From positions 61,071 through 125,070 of the forward strand of contig NZ_JAUXVZ010000065.1 in assembly GCF_030680185.1 (NCBI RefSeq): DNA of 64,000 bases, in the 5' to 3' direction. This DNA comes from Phenylobacterium sp. GTDB taxonomy: Bacteria > Pseudomonadota > Alphaproteobacteria > Caulobacterales > Caulobacteraceae. Numbering within the stretch: position 1 is the stretch's first letter; each line of letters begins with the position of its first letter. The position numbers were made by a program, and so were the translations under genes. Positions 57,265-64,000 of the stretch are shown here, in pieces. A model generated the notes under the pieces. The model was not told the DNA's origin. It did no database searches and worked only from the letters and a program-made list of their open reading frames with translations.

Positions 57265-59444
57265 CAGCGACGCCCCTCGCCATGCATGCGCAGGGCGTTC
57301 AGCGTGACGATCAGGGACGAGCCCGACATGGCCAGGGCCGCCACCAGGGGGTTGACCAAGCCCAGCATGGCCATGGGCGCGGCGGCGACATTGTAGAGGG
57401 CCGAGAAGCCGAAATTCTCCAGGGCGCGGTGCCGCGCGGCACTCGCCACATGGATCGCCTCCGGAACGGCGCCAAGGCCGGCGCCGGAAAACACCAGATC
57501 GGCGGCGTTCTGGCTGGCGTCCAGGGCCGTGCCTGGCGCCATGGCGGCGTGGGCGCGGGCCAGGGCGGCGGTGTCGTTGAGCCCGTCGCCGACCATCAGC
57601 ACCTTGCGGCCCTGGGCTGCGAGCTCGTCGATGGCCGCAGCCTTCTGCTCGGGCGTCAGGCCGGCGCGCCAATCGCCGACGCCCAGGGTGGCGGCCGCTC
57701 GCGCCACAGGCCCGGCCAGATCGCCGGAGAGGATTTCCACGGTCAGGCCCTGGCGGCGCAAGGCGGCGATGGTTTCGGCGGCGTCCGGGCGCAGCTGGTC
57801 GGAAAAGGCGAAGCGTATCCTGGTGTCGCCATCGAAGGCGAACCAGAGCTCGGTCTCGGAGCCGGCGCGGCCTTCGAGGCCGACGAAACCCGCCCGGCCC
57901 AGGCGGGCCCGGCGGCCTGCGATCACCCCTTCGACGCCCTGGCCGGCGGTCTCGACGACATCGACGGCCCGTACGCCGGGGCCGGCCTCGGCGGCCAGCG
58001 CCCGGGCCAGCGGGTGGGCCGAGGCCCGCGCCAGGGGCGCAGCCATGGCGATGGCGGCGGCGGGGGCGTCGATCAGGCGGGGCCGGCCTTCGGTCAGCAC
58101 GCCGGTCTTGTCGAACACCACGTGATCGACCTCGGCGAGCCGCTCCAGGGCCGCGCCAGACTTGACCAGAATCCCTTTGCGGAAAAGCCGTGAGGAGGCG
58201 GTGATCTGCACCGCGGGCACCGCGAGGCCGAGCGCGCAGGGGCAGGTGATGATCAGCAGGGCTGCGGCCCGCAACAGGGCTTCCCGCGGCCCCAGCCCCA
58301 GGGCGAGACCGCCGGCGAAGGTCAAGGCGGCGAGGCTGTGGATCACCGGCACATAGACGGCCGCGGCCCGGTCGGCCAGGCGGACATAGAGCGACTTGGT
58401 CTGGGCGCCGGCCTCCACCAGGCGAGCGATGGCGGCGACGGCGGAGTCCTCCGAGCGCGCGATGGCCAGCAGCCGCAGCGGCCCCGACAGGTTGACCGCG
58501 CCGGCCCGGCAGGTATCGCCGGGCCGCACGGGGACGGACGCCGTCTCGCCGGTCAACAGGGCGTTGTCGAGCTCGGAGACCCCGTCCTCCACGAAGCCGT
58601 CCACGGGTATGCGCTCGCCGGGGCGCACCAGAACCCGCTCGCCCACCGCCACCTCGCTCAGGGGCTTGATCCGCTCCACCCCATCGGTCCCCAGCACCGA
58701 TGCGGCCGGGGCCTGCAGGGCCAGGAGATCGGCTGCGGCGCTGCGGGCGCGGGCGCGCAGGCGGTGGTCGAGCCAACGGCCGATCAGCAGCAGGAAGAGC
58801 AGGGAGACCGCGGCGTCGAAATAGGCGTCCCGACCGCGCAGGAGGGTTTCGACGAAGCTGATGAACAGGGTCAGGATCACGCCGATGGAGATCGGCACGT
58901 CCATATTGGCCCGGCCGGCCTTCAAGGATCGCCAGGCGGACTCAAAGAAGGGCAGGCCGGCATAGATGGCGCAGGGCGTGGCGACGATGGCCGAGAGCCA
59001 CAGCATCATGGTGCGGGTCGCCGGCCCCAGCTCCTGGCCAAACAGCCCGGCCCAGACTGGCACCGAGAACATCATGGCGTTGCCGGCGCCGAAGCCGGCC
59101 ACCGCCATGGCCAGGATAAGCCGGCGGCTCTCCTTGTCATGGGCCGCCACTGCCTGGGCCGGATCATAGGGCGTGGCGGGATAGCCCAGACCTTCGAGGG
59201 TGGCGATGACGCGGCCCGCATCGCCCTCGCTGGTGGCGAACCGGACGCTCAGTCGGCCTTCGGTCAGGTTCAGGCGGGCGGCGGCCACGTCGGGCAGGTC
59301 GCCGACGGTCTTCTCGATCTTCGACATGCAGGCCGCGCAGCGGGCGCCCTTGACCAGCAGGTCGAGCCGGGAGGGACCGCCCTCGGCGCGCTTCAGGAAG
59401 GCCGACAGGTCCGGGGCGCGGCCGGGGTTCAAGGTCAAGGCCAT
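57264..59444 (-). CDS. ccoI: Copper-translocating P-type ATPase CcoI
   Basis: A 726-residue P1B-type ATPase supplying copper for cbb3 oxidase assembly. The N-terminal metal-binding domain has CAAC at 36-39. Further on are the CPC ion site (401-403, ITCPCALGLAVP) and the phosphorylation motif DKTG (Asp 445), then GDGLNDTAALA. Eight membrane helices are expected. It overlaps ccoH by ten bases. Context with ccoG, ccoH and ccoS identifies it as CcoI/FixI rather than a detoxifying exporter. Confidence 0.95.
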   Translation of the reverse strand: MALTLNPGRAPDLSAFLKRAEGGPSRLDLLVKGARCAACMSKIEKTVGDLPDVAAARLNLTEGRLSVRFATSEGDAGRVIATLEGLGYPATPYDPAQAVAAHDKESRRLILAMAVAGFGAGNAMMFSVPVWAGLFGQELGPATRTMMLWLSAIVATPCAIYAGLPFFESAWRSLKAGRANMDVPISIGVILTLFISFVETLLRGRDAYFDAAVSLLFLLLIGRWLDHRLRARARSAAADLLALQAPAASVLGTDGVERIKPLSEVAVGERVLVRPGERIPVDGFVEDGVSELDNALLTGETASVPVRPGDTCRAGAVNLSGPLRLLAIARSEDSAVAAIARLVEAGAQTKSLYVRLADRAAAVYVPVIHSLAALTFAGGLALGLGPREALLRAAALLIITCPCALGLAVPAVQITASSRLFRKGILVKSGAALERLAEVDHVVFDKTGVLTEGRPRLIDAPAAAIAMAAPLARASAHPLARALAAEAGPGVRAVDVVETAGQGVEGVIAGRRARLGRAGFVGLEGRAGSETELWFAFDGDTRIRFAFSDQLRPDAAETIAALRRQGLTVEILSGDLAGPVARAAATLGVGDWRAGLTPEQKAAAIDELAAQGRKVLMVGDGLNDTAALARAHAAMAPGTALDASQNAADLVFSGAGLGAVPEAIHVASAARHRALENFGFSALYNVAAAPMAMLGLVNPLVAALAMSGSSLIVTLNALRMHGEGRR

Positions 59445-59920
59445 GTCAGTCTCCGTTCGGCCTGGAAGTCGCGGCCCGCAGGCCCCTGGGCCTGGATCGT
59501 CAGGTCCCAGGCGCCCATGACGCTGTCCAACGACGCCCTGTAGAGGCCAGGCGCTTGTTCGCTGAGGCGCAGGTCGCGGGCGCCAGTCTCGGTGGCCGGC
59601 CTCTGCAGGCGGCCTTGGACCCTCAGACCCTCGACCGGGCGGCCCTCGGCGTCGGCGATCTCGACCACCACCGCACCGGCCTCGGCCCGGGCGGCGGCGC
59701 GCCAGCCCAGTTCGGCCTGCCGGGCCTGCTGGGCCAGCTGGCGGTTGAAGGCCAAGCCATCCTCATAGGGGGTGATCGAAACCTCGCCGGGAAAGGTGCG
59801 CAGGGCTGCGGTGAGAAAGACGGCGTTGACGGCGATGATCACGGCGAAGAAGGCGCACAAGGCGACCAGCACGTGCCAGCCGCGGATGCGGAAGCCGTCA
59901 GGAGAGGGGATGTCGCTCAT
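59435..59920 (-). CDS. ccoH: Cbb3 oxidase accessory protein CcoH (FixH)
   Basis: A 161-residue protein with one N-terminal membrane helix (about 14-40) and a periplasmic beta domain. Typical FixH features: GWHVLVALCAFFAVIIAVN, then EDGLAFNRQLAQQARQAELGW. It is needed for oxidase assembly or stability. Starts within ATGA overlap with ccoG at 59917-59920. Confidence 0.93.
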   Translation of the reverse strand: MSDIPSPDGFRIRGWHVLVALCAFFAVIIAVNAVFLTAALRTFPGEVSITPYEDGLAFNRQLAQQARQAELGWRAAARAEAGAVVVEIADAEGRPVEGLRVQGRLQRPATETGARDLRLSEQAPGLYRASLDSVMGAWDLTIQAQGPAGRDFQAERRLTWP

Positions 59921-61422
59921 CGGGTGTTCGCCGCTCCGGAGAGGAAGGTGGTCTCGATGCTCTGGTCCGCATCACCGGCCCGCACGACGAAGGCGGCGGG
60001 CATGTTGGCGTGGAGAAGGCCGTCCGCCGGCGCCGTGACCAGGACCCGCACGGCGCGGATCTGATTGGGCTCGACGGTGACGCTCAGGGCGCCAGAGGTG
60101 GCGTCCATGCCGGGCGTCTTCAGGCTGGCGCCGGCCACGCCCTCGAAGGCGATGTGGGCCTGCATGGGCTGGAAGGTGCGGTTGGCGATCTTGAGCGTGT
60201 AGCCGTTGCGGATGTCGCCATCCTGCATGCGCACGAAGGTCGGGTTGCGATCGCGCAGGACGTGGACGTCCATGGGGCTGCGCGTCATCAGGCCCCAGAC
60301 CATCAGGCCCGAGACGAAGGCGAGGGCTGCGGCATAGTAGAGGGTGCGCGGCCGCACCAGGCGATAGACGGCCTTGTCCCCCTTGGACCGGGCGGCGACG
60401 GCGGCGTCGGTGTCATAGGCGATCAGGCCTTTGGGCCGTTCGACCTTGAGCATGATCTCGTCGCAGGCGTCGATGCACAGGCCGCAATTGATGCACTCCA
60501 GCTGCGGGCCGTTGCGGATATCGATCCCCATGGGGCAGGCCACGACGCAGGCGTTGCAGTCGATGCAGTCGCCGCGTCCGGCCCATGTGGCGCCCTTCTT
60601 GTGCGGGCCGCGCGGCTCCCCGCGGTCGAAGCGGTAGGTGACCTGCAGGGAATGCTCATCGAGCATGGCGCCCTGGATGCGCGGCCAGGGGCACATATAG
60701 GTGCAGACCTGCTCGCGCATGGAGCCGGCCAGCACATAGGTCATGAAGGTCATGATCGCGCAGGAGACATAGGCGGTCATCGGCGCCTGTCCGATCCAGA
60801 AGGTGCGGATCAGGGTCGGCGCGTCGTGGAAGTAGAAGATCCAGGCGCCGCCCGTGCCAAAGGCGATCCCCAGCCAGACGGCGTGCTTGCCGCCCTTGCG
60901 CCAAGCCTTGTCGAAGGACCAGGGGGCGGCGTCGAGCTTCATGCGGGCGTTGCGGTCGCCCTCGAACAAGCGCTCGATGTGGATGTAGAGGTCGGTCCAG
61001 ACGGTCTGGGGGCAGGCATAGCCGCACCACAGCCTGCCGAACAGCGCGCTGGCCAGGAAGAGGGCGAGGGCCGCCATCACCAGCAGGCCGGTGATGAAAT
61101 AGACCTCCTGCGGCCAGAGCTGGATGAAGAAGAAGTAGAACCGCCGTCCCGCGAAATCCACCAGCACCGCCTGGTCCGGCAGGTCGCCGGGGCGATCCCA
61201 CCTGATCCAGGGGGTGACGTAGTAGATGGTGAGCGTCACGATCAGCAGCGCCCACTTCAGCCGCCGCCACGCGCCGTGCACCAGCTTGGGATAGATGGGC
61301 GTGCGACGCTTGTAGAGACCGCCGTCAGAGCCGCCCTTTTCCCGCGCCCGGGCCGCCGCCGAGCGGGGCGGTTTGGAGTCCGGGTGTTCTGGGGGCTTGG
61401 TGCGGTCGATGACGACGGTCAT
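59917..61422 (-). CDS. ccoG: Cytochrome c oxidase accessory protein CcoG (FixG)
   Basis: A 501-residue inner-membrane iron-sulfur protein. Two ferredoxin-type clusters are coordinated by CIDCNACVVACPMG and CINCGLCIDACDEI; five or so membrane helices lie before and after, with WCGYACPQTVW and CTYMCPWPRIQG. It reduces copper for the oxidase. The N-terminal 40 residues are charged and cytoplasmic. It lies seven bases after ccoP. Confidence 0.95.
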   Translation of the reverse strand: MTVVIDRTKPPEHPDSKPPRSAAARAREKGGSDGGLYKRRTPIYPKLVHGAWRRLKWALLIVTLTIYYVTPWIRWDRPGDLPDQAVLVDFAGRRFYFFFIQLWPQEVYFITGLLVMAALALFLASALFGRLWCGYACPQTVWTDLYIHIERLFEGDRNARMKLDAAPWSFDKAWRKGGKHAVWLGIAFGTGGAWIFYFHDAPTLIRTFWIGQAPMTAYVSCAIMTFMTYVLAGSMREQVCTYMCPWPRIQGAMLDEHSLQVTYRFDRGEPRGPHKKGATWAGRGDCIDCNACVVACPMGIDIRNGPQLECINCGLCIDACDEIMLKVERPKGLIAYDTDAAVAARSKGDKAVYRLVRPRTLYYAAALAFVSGLMVWGLMTRSPMDVHVLRDRNPTFVRMQDGDIRNGYTLKIANRTFQPMQAHIAFEGVAGASLKTPGMDATSGALSVTVEPNQIRAVRVLVTAPADGLLHANMPAAFVVRAGDADQSIETTFLSGAANTR

Positions 61423-61429
61423 GGCGCGC

Positions 61430-62296
61430 TCACTGACCGCCGGCGTTGGCGTGGACGTAGACGGCCAGGGCCTTCAGCGTCTCGTCGTCGAAGCGGCCGG
61501 CCCAGGACGGCATGACGCCGTTGCGCCCTGACCAGATCTGGGTGCGGATCTCCTCGCGCGAGGCGCCATAGAGCCATTCGCCGTCCGTCAGGTTCGGCGC
61601 GCCCTGGGCCTGATCGCCCGTCCCCGCCGCCCCATGGCAGGAGACGCATTGGGCGGCATAGATCGGCGCGGCCCGTTCGACGGCGGCCTTGTCGGCCTCG
61701 CGGCCCGACAGGCTGACCACCAGTTCGGTCAGGTCGTTGATCTGCGGCCCGGTCAGCATCTGGTCGCGGCCAAAGGCGGGCATCTGCGAGAACCGCGCCC
61801 CCTGGGCGCCGGACCGCACGCCCACCTGCAGGGTGTGGTGGATGTCGGCCAGGCTCCCGCCCCACAGCCAGATGTCGTCCACCAGGTTGGGATAGCCCTT
61901 AGCGCCGCCGCCGCCGGCGCCGTGGCAGGTGGCGCAATTGTCGCCGAACACCGACTGACCGACGGCCATGGCGTATTCCTGGAGGGCGGGATCGGACTCG
62001 ATCTCTTCCAGGGTGGCGTGGGTCAGCCGGGCGGCGCCTTCGCCGCGCAGGTCACGCAGGGCCTGAAGCTCCTGGGCGACATTGGCGCGGTCGGACTGGC
62101 CCATCAGGCCCTTGGTGTAGCCGTTGATCCCCGGCCAGGCCGGCAGCAGCACCCAGTAGACGATCGCCACGACGATGCTGGCCCAGAACACATAGAGCCA
62201 CCAGCGGGGCAGGGGGTTGTCGAGCTCCTTGATGCCATCCCATTCGTGGCCGGTGGTCTCGACGCCAGTGACCTCGTCGGCCTCACGCTTGGACAT
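61430..62296 (-). CDS. ccoP: Cbb3 oxidase subunit III CcoP
   Basis: A 288-residue diheme cytochrome c. One N-terminal helix (about 33-54) anchors it, then heme sites CATCH (121-125) and CVSCH (217-221). It passes electrons to CcoO. The start at 62296 (MSKREADEV) has AGGATGAGG upstream; an ATG four codons earlier has no usable ribosome site. It overlaps the end of ccoQ by 14 bases. Confidence 0.95.
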   Translation of the reverse strand: MSKREADEVTGVETTGHEWDGIKELDNPLPRWWLYVFWASIVVAIVYWVLLPAWPGINGYTKGLMGQSDRANVAQELQALRDLRGEGAARLTHATLEEIESDPALQEYAMAVGQSVFGDNCATCHGAGGGGAKGYPNLVDDIWLWGGSLADIHHTLQVGVRSGAQGARFSQMPAFGRDQMLTGPQINDLTELVVSLSGREADKAAVERAAPIYAAQCVSCHGAAGTGDQAQGAPNLTDGEWLYGASREEIRTQIWSGRNGVMPSWAGRFDDETLKALAVYVHANAGGQ

Positions 62297-62462
62297 GGTC
62301 GTCCTCATCCTTTTCGAGGGGCAGGTTGGCGGCCCGGCGGAAGGTCTCGCCGTTGCGCGGCCAGAGGGCGTAGACGACGCCCGCGGCGAAGATGGCGGCG
62401 AAGTAGAGGGTCCCGCCCTGCTGGGCGAAGCGGGCCACCGTCTCGTAGGTCAGCGCGCTCAT
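62283..62462 (-). CDS. ccoQ: Cbb3 oxidase subunit CcoQ
   Basis: A 59-residue protein starting MSALTYETVARFAQQGGTLY, with one membrane helix (about 19-35) and an acidic C-terminus. It follows ccoO with an ATGA overlap (62459-62462) and overlaps ccoP by 14 bases, the standard NOQP order. It stabilises the oxidase complex. It is too short for common length filters, so it is easily missed in annotation. Confidence 0.9.
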   Translation of the reverse strand: MSALTYETVARFAQQGGTLYFAAIFAAGVVYALWPRNGETFRRAANLPLEKDEDDHVQA

Positions 62463-63196
62463 CGCAGGCTCTCCTCGGCTTCGTAGGTGGAGAAGTCGAC
62501 CAGCGTGCCGAGCATCTGGAGATAGGCGATCAGGGCGTCCATCTCGGTCAGCCGGGCCGGGTCGCCGTCGAAGTCACGCTGCAGGACGGCCTCGCCATAG
62601 CGGCCGCGGAAGTCCCGGGACGAGGCGAAGGGATCGGCCTGGGTGCGCAGATCGGCCTGGGCGGCGTCGATCATCCCCTGGGTGTAGGGCACGCCGACCT
62701 TGGTCATGGCCGCGAGCTTGGCCTCGACGTCCTTCTGCTCCAGCTCCTTCTGCGCCAGGAAGGCGTAGGGCGGCATGACCGATTCCGGGACCACCGAGCG
62801 CGGGTCGATCAGGTGGTCGCTGTGCCAGGCGTCGGAGTACTTGCCGCCAACCCGCGCGAGGTCCGGCCCGGTGCGCTTGGACCCCCACTGGAAGGGGTGG
62901 TCGTACATGCTCTCGGCCGCCAGGCTGTAGTGGCCGTAGCGCTCCACCTCGTCGCGCAGGGGCCGCACCATCTGCGAGTGGCAGGTGTAGCAGCCCTCGC
63001 GGATATAGATGTCGCGGCCGGCCAGCTCGAGGGGCGTGTAGGGGCGAACGCCCTCCACCTCCTCGATGGTGCTCTCCAGGTAGAAGAGCGGGGCGATCTC
63101 CACCAGGCCGCCCACCGACACCACCAGCAGGATGGCCACGGTGAGGAGAATGGAGCGGCGCTCGAGGACGCCGTGCTTGTTCCAGACAGACTTCAT
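62459..63196 (-). CDS. ccoO: Cbb3 oxidase subunit II CcoO
   Basis: A 245-residue monoheme cytochrome c. An N-terminal helix (about 15-38) is followed by heme motif CYTCH (69-73) in IREGCYTCHSQMVRPLRDEVERYG, and WGSKRTGPDLARVGGKYSDAWH, all highly conserved in CcoO. It passes electrons from CcoP to CcoN. It lies nine bases after the ccoN stop. Confidence 0.97.
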   Translation of the reverse strand: MKSVWNKHGVLERRSILLTVAILLVVSVGGLVEIAPLFYLESTIEEVEGVRPYTPLELAGRDIYIREGCYTCHSQMVRPLRDEVERYGHYSLAAESMYDHPFQWGSKRTGPDLARVGGKYSDAWHSDHLIDPRSVVPESVMPPYAFLAQKELEQKDVEAKLAAMTKVGVPYTQGMIDAAQADLRTQADPFASSRDFRGRYGEAVLQRDFDGDPARLTEMDALIAYLQMLGTLVDFSTYEAEESLR

Positions 63197-63205
63197 CAGA
63201 GCCCC

Positions 63206-64000
<795 letters not shown>

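Overview
The window is high-GC DNA (my impression is high 60s percent) from an alphaproteobacterium. The gene set points to Caulobacterales (Caulobacter or Phenylobacterium type): several TonB receptors, a MocR regulator, HfsK-like and EF-hand proteins, acyl-CoA catabolism, cbb3 oxidase, and promoters of the general-stress sigma type GGAAC-N16/17-CGTT. The genus is an inference. Coding density is very high. No gap exceeds about 240 bases, and I saw no tRNA, rRNA, insertion sequence, phage or CRISPR array.

Region 1 (1-17.7 kb): after the 3' part of a membrane-anchored aspartic protease gene lies a minus-strand operon glgE - treS/maltokinase - glgB - glgX/treZ fusion - malQ - treY. Every junction is a 4-base stop/start overlap. 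Together the products form a trehalose/alpha-glucan cycle. TreS and its kinase domain make maltose-1-phosphate from trehalose, GlgE and GlgB build branched glucan, and GlgX, MalQ, TreY and TreZ turn glucan back into trehalose. No glgA, glgC or otsAB is present in the window. Two stress-type promoter candidates precede glgE.

Region 2 (17.9-25.4 kb): an acyl-CoA-type catabolic cluster (acyl-CoA synthetase, TetR regulator, HTH-TetR fusion regulator, MaoC-like hot-dog protein, amidohydrolase, acyl-CoA dehydrogenase, alpha/beta hydrolase) of unknown substrate. Region 3 (25.4-30.8 kb): FAD oxidoreductase, two small proteins, a DUF983 zinc-ribbon membrane protein divergent from a MocR regulator with repeat operators between them, and a chromate transporter.

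Region 4 (30.8-39.5 kb): an iron-acquisition island with a ferric ABC transporter, a PepSY membrane protein with a small partner, and a siderophore receptor. A shared motif TTGCGAA-N4-TNTCA lies just upstream of all three units. An OprO/P-like porin follows. Region 5 (39.5-44.5 kb): a secreted EF-hand protein and a secreted unknown, divergent from an OmpR-type two-component system, then a stress-promoter small membrane protein, a second response regulator and a free methionine sulfoxide reductase.

Region 6 (44.5-49.2 kb): acyltransferase, glycosyltransferase and JmjC/cupin-like cluster (possible surface polysaccharide work), a thiolase and a small stress-type gene. Region 7 (49.3-57.0 kb): two TonB-dependent receptors, a soluble globin-coupled chemotaxis receptor and a PQQ-type sugar dehydrogenase lipoprotein. 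Region 8 (57.1-64 kb): the minus-strand ccoNOQP-ccoGHIS operon for cbb3 oxidase and its assembly, with ccoN cut by the window end.
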